Assembly (NCBI RefSeq): GCF_013407955.1
Contig: NZ_JACCBU010000001.1
Coordinates: 5,704,001-5,768,000 of the forward strand
Reading direction: 5' to 3'
DNA length: 64,000 nucleotides
Source of the DNA: Microlunatus parietis
Lineage (GTDB): Bacteria > Actinomycetota > Actinomycetes > Propionibacteriales > Propionibacteriaceae
The first letter of the stretch is position 1. Each line of letters starts with the position of its first letter. Shown in pieces: positions 41,993-50,763 of the stretch. Under the pieces are notes generated by a model that saw only the letters and a list, made by a program, of their open reading frames with translations, was not told the DNA's origin and searched no databases. The position numbers and the translations under genes are program-made.

Positions 41993-44152
41993 GTGTCGTC
42001 CGCTGACCCCGACCTGATCCGGCTCGCGCAGGCGTACCGGATCGACACCGAGTACTACGACTGGCGGGGCAACCTGACCCGGGTCGACCCGGCCACGATC
42101 GTCGGCGTGCTGGCCGGCCTCGAGGTCGACGCATCGTCACCGGACTCGGTCCGGGCCGCGCTGGCCGATCATGAGCTGGCGCCGTGGCGATCGGCCTTGC
42201 CGCCGTGCGTGACGGTGCGTCGGGGCCAGTCGATAGCGGTGCCGGTGCACGCGCCGGCCGGGTCCGAGGTCCGGCTCACGCTCGGGTACGAGGACGGGCG
42301 GCCGGACCTGGAGTTGGCGGCGCCGGACGGCCCGGACGGCGATCGCGAGGTGGCCGGTGCGCTGATCCAGCGCTGGTCGTACCCGCTGCCGGACGACCTG
42401 CCGACCGGCTATCACACCCTGCGGGCCGAGGTCGGCGACGCCCGCGCCGAGGCGGCGCTGATCGTCACCCCGGACCGGCTCGACTGGCCGGGCGGCCTGG
42501 CGGCCCGGCCGGGCTGGGGCCTCGCCGCGCAGCTGTACAGCGTCCGCTCGGAGTCGTCCTGGGGCAGCGGCGACCTGGTCGACCTGACCGACCTCGCGGC
42601 CTGGGCGGCGGTCGAGCACGGCGGCGACTTCGTGGTGATCAACCCGGTGCATGCCGCCGAACCGGTGCCGCCGCTGGAGCCGTCGCCGTACCTTCCGGCC
42701 AGCCGGCGGTTCGTCCACCCGCTCTACCTGCGGCCGGAGGCGATCTTCGAGTACGCGACGCTGCGGCGGAAGGACCGGAAGCGGATCCGCCGGCTCCGGG
42801 AACGGCTGCTGCAGACGCCGGGCGTCGGCTACCGGATCGACCGGAACGCCGCCTGGGCGGCGAAGCTGGCCGCACTCAAGATCATCTTCGGGGCCGGCCG
42901 GACGCCTGGCCGGCAGCTCGCCTTCGCCGGGTACGTGGAGCGGGAGGGCTCGTCGCTGACCGACTTCGCCACCTGGTCCGTGCTGGCCGAGCGGCACGGG
43001 CCGGACAGCCGGACCTGGCCGGAACCGTACCGGGACCCGCGATCGGCCGAGGTGCAACGGTTCGCCGATGATCATGCCGCCGAGATCGACTTCGTCCGCT
43101 GGCTGCAGTGGCAGTGCGACGAGCAGCTGTCCCGGACCCAGGACGACGCGCGCCGGTTCGGGATGCGGCTCGGGGTGCTGCACGACCTCGCCGTCGGCGT
43201 GCATCCGGGCGGCGCGGACGCGTGGCGGCTGCGGGACTGCTACGCAGGAGGGTTCAGCGTCGGGGCGCCGCCGGATGCGTACAACCAGCTCGGTCAGGAC
43301 TGGAACCAGCCGCCCTGGCGGCCGGACCGCCTGGCCGAGACCGGCTACCGGCCGTTCCGGGAGATGGTCGCGGCGCTGCTCCGGCACGCCGGCGGGCTCC
43401 GAGTCGATCATGTGATCGGCCTGTTCCGGCTCTGGTGGATCCCGCGCGAGGCGGGTCCCAAGGAGGGCACCTACGTCCGCTACGACCACGAGGCGCTGGT
43501 CGGCATTCTGGCGCTGGAGGCGGAGCGGGCCGGCGCCGTGATCATCGGCGAGGACCTGGGCACGGTCGAGCCGGCGGCCCGGGACTTCCTGCGCGAGCGC
43601 GGCATCCTGGGCACCTCGATCCTGTGGTTCGAACGGGACTACCAGGCCGACACGCCGCTGCCGGCGGAGCACTGGCGGACCGCCTGCCTGGCGTCGGTGA
43701 CCACGCACGACCTGCCGCCGACCGCGGCCTACCTGCGCGATGATCATGTCCGGCTGCGGGAGCGGCTCGGCCTCCTGGAACGGCCACTGGCCGAGGAACT
43801 CGCCGGCTCCCGCGCCGAACGCGAGGGCTGGCTGACCGAACTGCGCGGCCGCGGGCTGCTGGCCGAAGATGATCAAGGTGAGCAGCCGGTGGTCGAGGCG
43901 CTGCACCGGTTCCTCAGCGCGACCCCGGCCGTGTTGCGGGTGGCGGCGCTGCCCGACCTGGTCGGCGATCGGCGGGTGCAGAACCAGCCCGGCACCATTG
44001 ATCAACATCCGAACTGGCGGATGCCGCTGAGCCATCCGGACGGCCGGCCGATGACGCTGGAGGAGTTGATCATGAGCCCGCGCGCGGCCGCCCTGGCCGA
44101 GGTGATGGCGGCCGGGCTGCGTACGGACCAAGATCACTCGGCCGGTCGGTAG
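41993..44152 (+). CDS. malQ: 4-alpha-glucanotransferase (amylomaltase)
   Basis: A GH77 enzyme that transfers maltodextrin segments in glycogen and maltose metabolism. 719 residues, normal for actinobacterial MalQ with its extra N-terminal domain. The nucleophile Asp is in LRVDHVIGLFRLWW and the acid/base Glu in IIGEDLGTVEP; TTHDLPPTAAYL carries the transition-state Asp region. SPYLPASRRFVHPLYL is the usual substrate-binding signature. Start GTG 41993: CAGGAT lies 6 nt upstream, a leaderless arrangement. It overlaps the convergent oxidase gene by 19 bp. Confidence 0.95.
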   Translation: MSSADPDLIRLAQAYRIDTEYYDWRGNLTRVDPATIVGVLAGLEVDASSPDSVRAALADHELAPWRSALPPCVTVRRGQSIAVPVHAPAGSEVRLTLGYEDGRPDLELAAPDGPDGDREVAGALIQRWSYPLPDDLPTGYHTLRAEVGDARAEAALIVTPDRLDWPGGLAARPGWGLAAQLYSVRSESSWGSGDLVDLTDLAAWAAVEHGGDFVVINPVHAAEPVPPLEPSPYLPASRRFVHPLYLRPEAIFEYATLRRKDRKRIRRLRERLLQTPGVGYRIDRNAAWAAKLAALKIIFGAGRTPGRQLAFAGYVEREGSSLTDFATWSVLAERHGPDSRTWPEPYRDPRSAEVQRFADDHAAEIDFVRWLQWQCDEQLSRTQDDARRFGMRLGVLHDLAVGVHPGGADAWRLRDCYAGGFSVGAPPDAYNQLGQDWNQPPWRPDRLAETGYRPFREMVAALLRHAGGLRVDHVIGLFRLWWIPREAGPKEGTYVRYDHEALVGILALEAERAGAVIIGEDLGTVEPAARDFLRERGILGTSILWFERDYQADTPLPAEHWRTACLASVTTHDLPPTAAYLRDDHVRLRERLGLLERPLAEELAGSRAEREGWLTELRGRGLLAEDDQGEQPVVEALHRFLSATPAVLRVAALPDLVGDRRVQNQPGTIDQHPNWRMPLSHPDGRPMTLEELIMSPRAAALAEVMAAGLRTDQDHSAGR

Positions 44153-44652
44153 CGGGTCTGGCTGAAGCCGGCCGGACCGCGACCGAAGGCGAGGATCTTC
44201 TGCGGCCGCACGGCCCAGACCTTGGCAAAGCCGCCGCTCGGCGTGCCGAAGCCGCCATCGGTCACGATGTGCTCACCCCAGAAGCCGTCCCACTTGCCGT
44301 CCCAGGCCGCCGCCACCCGGGCCAGCACCGCGGGATCGGTCACCGACTCGGCCCGTCCTTCGACGACGACGTCCAGCCCGGCGTACCAATGATCGGAGCC
44401 GGTGGTCAGGGCTACGCGATCATGGTGCCGGAGATTGGCCGTCTTCTGTTCCTCCTCGCCGGAGCTGAAGTACAAGACGTCGTCCAGCCAGACGGCGACG
44501 AGCGGGACGACATGTGGCCGGCCGTCCTCGCGGACCGTGGCGATCCAGAACAGCTGGGCCGTCTCGAGCACGGACCGGGTGTGGCTCCAGCTCGTCGGCG
44601 GCTGGCCGGTGTCGCTGTAGCGGGGATCGAGGTCGATCACGGGGTTGTTCAT
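44134..44652 (-). CDS. Pyridoxamine 5'-phosphate oxidase-fold protein (FMN/F420-type)
   Basis: A 172-residue split-barrel flavoprotein. Typical elements are FWIATVREDGRPHVVPL near the N-terminus and LYFSSGEEEQKTANLRHHDRVAL in the middle (quoted in two parts: LYFSSGEEEQ and KTANL). Actinobacterial members use F420 or FMN, or bind heme. AAGGGAA lies about 7 nt before ATG 44652. Its last bases overlap the end of malQ on the opposite strand. Substrate unknown. Confidence 0.88.
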   Translation of the reverse strand: MNNPVIDLDPRYSDTGQPPTSWSHTRSVLETAQLFWIATVREDGRPHVVPLVAVWLDDVLYFSSGEEEQKTANLRHHDRVALTTGSDHWYAGLDVVVEGRAESVTDPAVLARVAAAWDGKWDGFWGEHIVTDGGFGTPSGGFAKVWAVRPQKILAFGRGPAGFSQTRYRPAE

Positions 44653-44784
44653 CACAAGTTCCCTTCAGTGCCTGTTGCGTTTGTACCCACCCGACGAACG
44701 GGTGACCCCGGGGATCGACACCCGGAGCAGGCCGTTACTCACCCGGGCCACGGGGCCCGACCCGTCCCGGGAGACCTCGTCACT

Positions 44785-45171
44785 ATGCTGACCCGGGTGA
44801 CCAGACTGACCCAGGCCGTCTCCGTCATCCTGATCTTGACCGGCGTGATCACGTTCATCGCGACCGGAGCGTCCAGCGCGACCGCGCTGATCCCGGCGTT
44901 CGTCGGGATCCTGATCGGGATCTGCGGCGTGCTGGCGATGCGGGAGAAGTTCCGCCGCCACGCGATCCACCTCGCGCTCGTGTTCGCGCTGATCGGCGCG
45001 CTCGGCTCGCTGATGAACGTGGCCAAGATCGGCCAGCTGTTCGACGGCACCGCCGAACGCCCCGGCGCGATCATCGAGAGCATCATCATGCTCGTCGTCA
45101 CGGTGGTCTACCTGATCTTCGGGATCAGGTCGTTCATCGCCGCCCGCAAGGCCCGCACCGAAGGGGAATGA
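44785..45171 (+). CDS. Small integral membrane protein (4 helices)
   Basis: A 128-residue protein with four predicted membrane helices: AVSVILILTGVITFIATG, ALIPAFVGILIGICGVL, HLALVFALIGALGSLM, and IIMLVVTVVYLIFGI. The N-terminus and C-terminus are basic, so both are probably cytoplasmic. Relatives are annotated only as membrane proteins. The quinone oxidoreductase gene begins 2 bp after its stop, so the two are co-transcribed. Confidence 0.8.
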   Translation: MLTRVTRLTQAVSVILILTGVITFIATGASSATALIPAFVGILIGICGVLAMREKFRRHAIHLALVFALIGALGSLMNVAKIGQLFDGTAERPGAIIESIIMLVVTVVYLIFGIRSFIAARKARTEGE

Positions 45172-45173
45172 TC

Positions 45174-46142
45174 ATGGCGTACGCGATCCGGTACGCCCGT
45201 GCTGGCGGCCCCGAGGTGATCGATTACGTCGAGGTCCCGGACCGCGAGCCCGGCCCGGGCGAGGTGGCGATCGACGTCGCCGGCGTCGGGGTCAACTTCA
45301 TCGAGACCTATCAGCGCAGCGGAACCTACAAGGTCGACTACCCGTTCGTGCCCGGCGGCGAGGGGGCCGGCGTGATCAGCGCGGTCGGGCCGGAGGTGAC
45401 CACGTTCGCGGTCGGCGACCGGGTGGCCTGGGCCGGCATCCCGGGTTCGTACGCCAGCCGGCTGGTCGGCCCGGCGGACAAGCTGCTCGCCGTACCCCGT
45501 GGACTGTCCGACGAGCAGGCCGCTGCCGTACCGCTGCAGGGGCTGACCGCGCACTACCTGGCCACCTCGACCTATCCGATCCAGGCCGGCGACACCGTGC
45601 TGGTGCACGCCGGCGCCGGCGGGGTCGGCCTGCTGCTGACCCAGATCGCCAAGATCAAGGGCGCCCGGGTGATCACCACCGTCTCGACCGAGGAGAAGGC
45701 GGAACTGTCCCGGGAGGCCGGCGCGGACGAGGTGATCGTCGGCTACACCGGCTTCGCCGACCGGGCCCGCGAACTCACCGACGGCGAGGGCCTTCCGGTC
45801 GTGTACGACAGCGTCGGCCGGGACACGTTCGACGCGTCACTGTCCGCGGTCCGGCGGCGCGGCCACCTGGTGCTGTTCGGCGCGTCCAGCGGCCCGGTGC
45901 CGCCGGTCGACCCGCAGCGCCTCAACGACGCCGGCTCGGTCTTCCTGACCCGGCCGAAGCTGGCCGACTACACGGTCACCCGGAGCGAGCTGCTGGAACG
46001 GTCGACCGAGCTGTTCGCCTGGATCGGCGACGGCCGGCTCTCGGTCCGGATCGGCGGCACCTACCCGCTCGCGGAGGCGGCTCGGGCCCAGTCCGACCTG
46101 ACCGCCCGCAAGACGACCGGCAAGCTCGTCCTGCTCCCCTGA
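45174..46142 (+). CDS. Quinone oxidoreductase (zinc-independent MDR family)
   Basis: A 322-residue NADPH-dependent reductase of the QOR/zeta-crystallin group. N-terminal GroES-like domain with GVNFIETYQRSG and PFVPGGEGAG; nucleotide-binding HAGAGGVGLLLTQIAK. The catalytic-zinc cysteines of alcohol dehydrogenases are absent, as expected. AGGGGAA lies 6 nt before ATG 45174. It probably reduces quinones or enones. It is co-transcribed with the small membrane protein. Confidence 0.93.
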   Translation: MAYAIRYARAGGPEVIDYVEVPDREPGPGEVAIDVAGVGVNFIETYQRSGTYKVDYPFVPGGEGAGVISAVGPEVTTFAVGDRVAWAGIPGSYASRLVGPADKLLAVPRGLSDEQAAAVPLQGLTAHYLATSTYPIQAGDTVLVHAGAGGVGLLLTQIAKIKGARVITTVSTEEKAELSREAGADEVIVGYTGFADRARELTDGEGLPVVYDSVGRDTFDASLSAVRRRGHLVLFGASSGPVPPVDPQRLNDAGSVFLTRPKLADYTVTRSELLERSTELFAWIGDGRLSVRIGGTYPLAEAARAQSDLTARKTTGKLVLLP

Positions 46143-46186
46143 CCCACGCCGGAGTCGTCCGGTGGCGTAGGTCGCGGTTGTGCTGG

Positions 46187-46252
46187 ATCCGCGACCGTTC
46201 CACTCATCCGCGACCGCTGCATCAGTCGCGGATTGGTGCAACAGTCGCGGAT
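46187..46252. repeat. Four-copy 9-bp motif in 2+2 inverted arrangement
   Basis: ATCCGCGAC occurs at 46187-46195 and 46206-46214; its complement GTCGCGGAT occurs at 46225-46233 and 46244-46252. The copies are spaced 19 bp apart within each pair. A fifth, degenerate GTCGCGG is at about 46171. The cluster lies between convergent genes, so it could act as a terminator able to form several hairpins; regular spacing also suits a protein-binding array. Confidence 0.6.
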
Positions 46253-46281
46253 AGATGCGGGGGCGGGGATGCGGAGGGCGG

Positions 46282-47415
46282 TCAGGGGCTGAACTCGGCG
46301 AGTCGGTCCAGGGCCTCGGGGACGGAGTCGACGCAGGCGATCACGGCGGCCATCGACCGCTCCTCGGCGATCTTGGCCAGCAGCGGCCAGGCCGGCAGGG
46401 CCCGGGTCCAGTAGTCGGTGCCGACCAAGATCATCGGCGCGATCTCGGAGTCGTCGGTGGCGTAGTAGTTCTCGGTGACGGCCTGGAAGATCTCCTGGAG
46501 GGTGCCGGCCCGGCCCGGCAGATAGACGATGCCGCCGCGGCAGCGGTGCAGCAGGGTGTCCTCGCGGAGCGCGTTGGCGAAGTACTTGGCGATCTCGGTG
46601 GCGAACACGTTGCTCGGCTCGTGGCCGTAGAACCAGGTCGGGATGCCGAGGCTGTGCCCGGCCTTGGCGGCCGGCAACAGCTCCCGTACCTGATAGCCGG
46701 TCTCCACCCAGTCGTCGATCGAGACCCGGTAGTCGGTCACCTTGCCGAGCAGCGCCCGCGCCTCGACCAGCGCCTCCGGCTCGGGGCTCAGGTAGGCGCC
46801 GAGGTTGGCCGCCTCCATCGCGCCGGGTCCGCCACCGGTGAGCACCACCCGGCCGGCCGCGGTCAGGTCGGCGCCGAGCCGCGCCGCCTGCCAGTACGCG
46901 TCGTCGGTCCGGGCCAGCGCGTGGCCGCCCATGATCCCGACCACCCGGCGACCGTTCTGGTACGCCGAGCCGTGCATGGCCTCGTCCAGCGCGTCCGACA
47001 TCGCATGATCATGAAGCGACGCGGCCAGCGAGTGGTCCAGCGAGCGGTGCACCTGGGCCTCCTTCGCCCACGCATAGATCGCCGCATCGGGACTGCTCGG
47101 GTACGGCACCAGCCGGCCGTCCGCCGGATCGCCGTAGAGGTCGTCGGCCGAATAGAGCCGAGGCCGGTACGGATCGAACGGCAACTCCGGCAGCGTGGGG
47201 AAGATCAACGCGCCGCGCCGCCGCAGCCGCTCCTCGACACCCGGCCCGAACCGGCAGCCGAGGAACACGGCGCCGCGGACCACGACCCGGTCCAGTTCGG
47301 CCGCCCGCTCGGTCAGGTCGACCGACTGGACGAACCAGCCGTTCAGCCGGGAGGTGGACGCCAGATGATCATCGAACGCGGCCAGGCTCTCGATCTCGAT
47401 CGTGCGCCGGGTCAC
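46282..47415 (-). CDS. LOG-family (TIGR00730-like) protein
   Basis: A 377-residue protein. The C-terminal half is a Rossmann-like LOG domain: V-L-T-G-G-G-P-G-A-M-E-A-A, then Y-L-P-G-R-A-G-T-L-Q-E-I-F, a variant of the P-G-G-x-G-T-x-x-E catalytic motif of cytokinin nucleotide phosphoribohydrolases. The first Gly of that motif is Arg here, which may alter activity. The N-terminal 130 residues are an added domain. The GTG start at 47415 overlaps the stop of a 10-codon leader ORF. Inferred role: nucleotide phosphoribohydrolase. Confidence 0.86.
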   Translation of the reverse strand: MTRRTIEIESLAAFDDHLASTSRLNGWFVQSVDLTERAAELDRVVVRGAVFLGCRFGPGVEERLRRRGALIFPTLPELPFDPYRPRLYSADDLYGDPADGRLVPYPSSPDAAIYAWAKEAQVHRSLDHSLAASLHDHAMSDALDEAMHGSAYQNGRRVVGIMGGHALARTDDAYWQAARLGADLTAAGRVVLTGGGPGAMEAANLGAYLSPEPEALVEARALLGKVTDYRVSIDDWVETGYQVRELLPAAKAGHSLGIPTWFYGHEPSNVFATEIAKYFANALREDTLLHRCRGGIVYLPGRAGTLQEIFQAVTENYYATDDSEIAPMILVGTDYWTRALPAWPLLAKIAEERSMAAVIACVDSVPEALDRLAEFSP

Positions 47416-47456
47416 GGTCGCCCCGCCGGTCTCGTCGCAGACATGCCCGCAGTCTA
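47412..47456 (-). promoter_or_regulatory. Leaderless promoter and 10-codon micro-ORF before the LOG gene
   Basis: On the minus strand TAGACT (47456-47451) lies 6 nt before an ATG at 47444 that opens a 10-codon ORF (MSATRPAGRP). Its TGA (47414-47412) overlaps the GTG start of the LOG gene (47415-47413). The layout matches those before rlmN and the GNAT gene. Confidence 0.55.
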
Positions 47457-47467
47457 GGGACCCCGGG

Positions 47468-48112
47468 CTAGTCCCGGCGCCCGTTCAGGGCCACGCCGAC
47501 GCCGAGTCCGATCATGGTCAGTCCGGAGGCGCCGCCGACCAGCTCCAGCCGTCGGCGGGACGCGGCGAACCAGCCGCGTACGGTGCTGGCCGCGAGCCCC
47601 CAGATCGTGTCGGAGAGGAGCGCGATGGCCGCGAAGATCGCGCCGAAGATGATCATCTGCAGGCCCGGTGGCGCGCCGGCGGCACGGTCGACGAACTGCG
47701 GCAGGACGGCGGCGAAGAACACCATCGACTTCGGGTTCGTCACGCTGACCACGAAGCCCTCGACGAACGTGCGTCGGCCGCCGACCGGCGCGGCTCCCTC
47801 TTCGAGGGCCTGCCAGAGCTTGCCGCGGTGCCGGATCGCCCGGATGCCCAGATAGACCAGGTAGCCGGCGCCGGCGAACTTCAGCACCGTGTACGCAAGC
47901 GCGGAGGCCTGCAGCAGCGCTCCGACGCCGACGGCGATCCCGACCGCGCAGACGAAGCTGCCGAGCGCGCCGCCGAGCACGGTGAGCACCGCCGTCCGGC
48001 GCCCGTACGCGAGCGCCCGGCTGACCACGAACAGCACCGACGGCCCCGGGATGATGATCAAGACGAAGGCGGCGAGGGCGAACGCGAGCGTGTTGCCGAG
48101 CGGCACGAGCAT
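47468..48112 (-). CDS. LysE-family exporter
   Basis: A 214-residue membrane protein with about six helices. The N-terminal motif ALAAFVLIIIPGPSVLFVV contains the P-G-P signature of LysE/RhtB amino-acid exporters. A cytoplasmic loop carries VGGRRTFVEGFVVSVTNPKS. TAGACT lies exactly 6 nt before ATG 48112, a leaderless promoter. The LOG gene follows 12 bp beyond its micro-ORF promoter. Substrate not predictable: amino acids, homoserine lactone or related compounds. Confidence 0.92.
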   Translation of the reverse strand: MLVPLGNTLAFALAAFVLIIIPGPSVLFVVSRALAYGRRTAVLTVLGGALGSFVCAVGIAVGVGALLQASALAYTVLKFAGAGYLVYLGIRAIRHRGKLWQALEEGAAPVGGRRTFVEGFVVSVTNPKSMVFFAAVLPQFVDRAAGAPPGLQMIIFGAIFAAIALLSDTIWGLAASTVRGWFAASRRRLELVGGASGLTMIGLGVGVALNGRRD

Positions 48113-48141
48113 GTCCGCAGTCTAGGGAGCACACTGGGATC

Positions 48142-49044
48142 GTGGCCGTCAGTTCCGAGGAGACCGAGGACGCCCGGCGCCGGTACGCGTTCGTCACGCC
48201 GCCGAGCCGGCTGCCCGGCCTGGTCGCCTCCGCGACGGGCTACCACACCACGGACAACCCGGTCGGGCTGCACCGCGGGCTGCCGTCGCCGTACCTCGCC
48301 TTCATCTTCGCGCTGGACGACGCCCCGATCATCGGTGCCGACACGCCGGACCGAGCCCTGACCCCGGCGGCACCGCGGGCGGAGGTGCTGCTCGGCGGCC
48401 TGCACCAGCGGCCGGCCTACGTGGTCCAGCCGCGCAGCCAGGTCGGCATCCAACTCGCCGTCCACCCGCTGGCGGCGCGCCGCCTGTTCGGCCCGCCGAC
48501 CCGCGAGCTGACCGAGTTGGTCGGCGACGGGGTCGCCGTGCTCGGCGCCGAGGCGGCCCGGCTGCGGGAGCGGATGGCGGAGACGCCGACCTGGGCGGAA
48601 CGGTTCGAGCTGCTCTGGGCGTACCTGCGCCGTCGGGTCGAGGCCACCGAGCGGGTCGAGGCCCCGCCGCCGGCGCTCGTCGAGGGCTGGCGCTGGCTGG
48701 CCCGGTTCGGCGGCACCGGCTCGATGGACGGCCTGGCCCGGCACCTCGGCTACAGCGGCCGCCGGGTGAGCCAGCTGTTCGGCGCCGAACTCGGGGCGTC
48801 CCCGAAACAGGTCGGCCGGCTGTTCCGGTTCGACCTGGCCCGCCGGCAGATCGCCGCCGACATCGACCGGACCGGGCGGAGCGACCTGGGCCGGGTGGCG
48901 GCCGAGCGCGGCTACTACGACCAGTCGCACCTGGTCCGGGACTTCCGGCAGTACACGGGCACCAGCCCGTCCCGCTGGATCGCCGAGGAGTTCCGAAACA
49001 TCCAAGCCGGTGGGCACCGGGCTCCGGAAGACTCGCCACCATGA
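48142..49044 (+). CDS. AraC-family transcriptional regulator
   Basis: A 300-residue protein. The C-terminal AraC domain has two helix-turn-helix units (MDGLARHLGYSGRRVSQLF and RVAAERGYYDQSHLVRDF). The N-terminus is a DUF6597-like sensing domain. Start GTG 48142: CACACT lies 6 nt upstream, a weak leaderless signal. It overlaps the VOC gene by ATGA, a tighter version of the AraC-VOC pair at 29639-30923, and is divergent from the LysE gene by 29 bp. It likely controls its VOC partner and perhaps the exporter. Confidence 0.9.
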   Translation: MAVSSEETEDARRRYAFVTPPSRLPGLVASATGYHTTDNPVGLHRGLPSPYLAFIFALDDAPIIGADTPDRALTPAAPRAEVLLGGLHQRPAYVVQPRSQVGIQLAVHPLAARRLFGPPTRELTELVGDGVAVLGAEAARLRERMAETPTWAERFELLWAYLRRRVEATERVEAPPPALVEGWRWLARFGGTGSMDGLARHLGYSGRRVSQLFGAELGASPKQVGRLFRFDLARRQIAADIDRTGRSDLGRVAAERGYYDQSHLVRDFRQYTGTSPSRWIAEEFRNIQAGGHRAPEDSPP

Positions 49045-49460
49045 CCGACACCGACACTGCTGCCAACGTCTGGCCCACCTTGCAGGCCGCCGACGCACCG
49101 GCCCTGATCGACTTCCTGGTCGATGTGCTCGGCTTCGAACGCACCGCCGTGTACGCCGACGGCGACCGGGTCGCCCACGCCCAACTCAACTGGCCGCACC
49201 CGGGCGGCGCCGGGACCGGCGGGATCATGCTCGGCAGCCACCAGCCGGACGCCGACTGGAGCCGCCGGCCCGGCACGGCCGGGACCTATCTGGTGGCCGA
49301 CGACGTCGACGAGATCCACCGCCGGGCGGTCGCCGCCGGCGCCAAGATCATCAACGAGCCGGTCGACCGGGACTACGGCGGCCGCGAGTTCACCCTGGCC
49401 GATCCGGAGGGCAATCTCTGGTCCGTCGGCAGCTACCGCGGCGAGCCCCGTACCCGCTGA
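49041..49460 (+). CDS. VOC/glyoxalase-superfamily protein
   Basis: A 139-residue protein: L-Q-A-A-D-A-P-A-L-I-D-F-L-V-D-V-L-G-F at the start, DYGGREFTLADPEGNLWSVG at the end. These are PhnB-like features, as in the protein at 29639. ATG 49041 overlaps the AraC stop, so the two are co-translated. Probably a ligand-binding or detoxifying protein under control of the regulator. Confidence 0.87.
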   Translation: MTDTDTAANVWPTLQAADAPALIDFLVDVLGFERTAVYADGDRVAHAQLNWPHPGGAGTGGIMLGSHQPDADWSRRPGTAGTYLVADDVDEIHRRAVAAGAKIINEPVDRDYGGREFTLADPEGNLWSVGSYRGEPRTR

Positions 49461-49513
49461 TCTTGTCGGGACGGGCGCCGGCGGTGGGACCGCGCCGTGA
49501 TTGACTGACGCCC

Positions 49514-50422
49514 GTGTCGACGCCCGGCTGGTATCCCGACCCCTCCGGCGCACCCGGTCAGTACCGCTACTGGGACGGTCGTGCCTGGTCCCAGCAGACC
49601 ACCGACCGCCCGGGCGGCCCGGCCACCGGCGCCGAGCGGCCGGGGAAACGGCGCGGGCTGTCCTTGATCATCGGCGGCCTGGCGCTGGTCGTCGTACTGG
49701 GCTTGATCATCTTCTTCGCGGTACGGCAAGCGGGCGCCGGCCGTCCGATCACGGACGACCCGGTCCCGTCCTCGACGGTGTCCGGCTGGGACGACAGCCG
49801 GCCCACCGCCTCGCCGACCCCCACCGCGTCGCCGACGCCGTCACCGTCGCCGACGCCGAGCCCGTCCGCCAGCGGGACCGCCGAGACGACGATCGCCTGC
49901 CCGACCGGCAATCCCCGCGAGCGCGGACCGCGCCCGCCGGACGGCCGGGTGCACGGCGGCGGCCTGTCCTTCCCGCGGATCGACGGCTGGGTGGACGACC
50001 TGCAGACCAGCGGCGTGAGCTGGGGCTACGACGTCGAGTCGCAGGGCTTCTCGGTCTACCCGGGCTGGGCCGCGTTCCTCGGCGTCGGCGAGATCCGTGC
50101 CGCGGACGGGTTCGCCCCGACGCCGAAGGCCGCCGCGCAGAAGGTGATGCAGTGCGTCGCCAGCTCCGGCTGGTACACCACCGAACAGTCCACCAAGGAC
50201 CTCAAGGCGGAGCAGACGACCATCGACGGCCACCAGGCCTGGTGGATCCGGACCGACATCTACGTCTCCGACCGCAGGGTCCCCGGCGACACGGTCGACG
50301 TGATCGTCGTCGACACCGGCCGTCCGGACGCCTACGGCCTGTTCATCGGGGCCGTCGCGATCGGCGACGCCGGCCTGCAGACCCTCCGCGACAACGCGGT
50401 CCGCGACCTCACCGTCGATTGA
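49514..50422 (+). CDS. DUF2510 single-pass membrane protein
   Basis: A 302-residue protein. N-terminal DUF2510 motif P-G-W-Y-P-D-P-S-G-A-P-G-Q-Y-R-Y-W-D-G near residues 4-22, a membrane helix at about 49-69 (LSLIIGGLALVVVLGLIIFF), a Ser/Pro/Thr-rich linker (SPTPTASPTPSPSPTPSPS) and an extracytoplasmic C-terminal domain of about 170 residues with two Cys. The DUF2510 part is cytoplasmic and may mediate protein contacts. Start GTG 49514. Function unknown. Confidence 0.85.
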   Translation: MSTPGWYPDPSGAPGQYRYWDGRAWSQQTTDRPGGPATGAERPGKRRGLSLIIGGLALVVVLGLIIFFAVRQAGAGRPITDDPVPSSTVSGWDDSRPTASPTPTASPTPSPSPTPSPSASGTAETTIACPTGNPRERGPRPPDGRVHGGGLSFPRIDGWVDDLQTSGVSWGYDVESQGFSVYPGWAAFLGVGEIRAADGFAPTPKAAAQKVMQCVASSGWYTTEQSTKDLKAEQTTIDGHQAWWIRTDIYVSDRRVPGDTVDVIVVDTGRPDAYGLFIGAVAIGDAGLQTLRDNAVRDLTVD

Positions 50423-50608
50423 CCCGGGCCGACACAGTCATGGAGAAGGAGTGGCGCCTGCCCTGAGCCCGCCGCGGCAGACGGGACGGGTCGTCGCGCC
50501 GGGAACCGGGGTCGCGACCCGAGATCAGGGTCGCGGCTAGGCATCGAAAGGCCGGACCGTCGTGCGGCGCGCGAGATCGTCCCCGCCGCGCCGACCCATC
50601 CGCCTGGA

Positions 50609-50675
50609 ACGTCGGGTTGTCGACATTTCAACGCCAGGACTCGCGCCAGCGATGGGATTGTCGACAACCCGACGT
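50609..50675. repeat. 17-bp perfect inverted repeat
   Basis: ACGTCGGGTTGTCGACA (50609-50625) and its exact complement (50659-50675), with a 33-nt loop. Each arm contains the palindrome GTCGAC. It lies at the left edge of the G-rich block. Confidence 0.8.
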
Positions 50676-50715
50676 GGGCCTGCTGGGGACGGCGAGGGCA
50701 GAGGCGACGCCGACG

Positions 50716-50763
50716 GGCGGCGCGACGAGCAGGCGGCGCGACGAACAGGCGGCGCGACGAACA
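50716..50763 (+). repeat. Three tandem copies of a 16-bp unit
   Basis: GGCGGCGCGACGAACA repeated three times (first copy has one mismatch), followed by a degraded fourth copy. 16 bp is not a multiple of three, which argues against a coding repeat. Confidence 0.78.

Noticed and set aside
42137-44137. Minus-strand open frame covering malQ
   Set aside because: The malQ catalytic motifs are intact on the plus strand; the antisense frame is an artefact of high GC.
50716-50763. Possible CRISPR array
   Set aside because: Units are directly adjacent with no spacers and there are no cas genes in the window.
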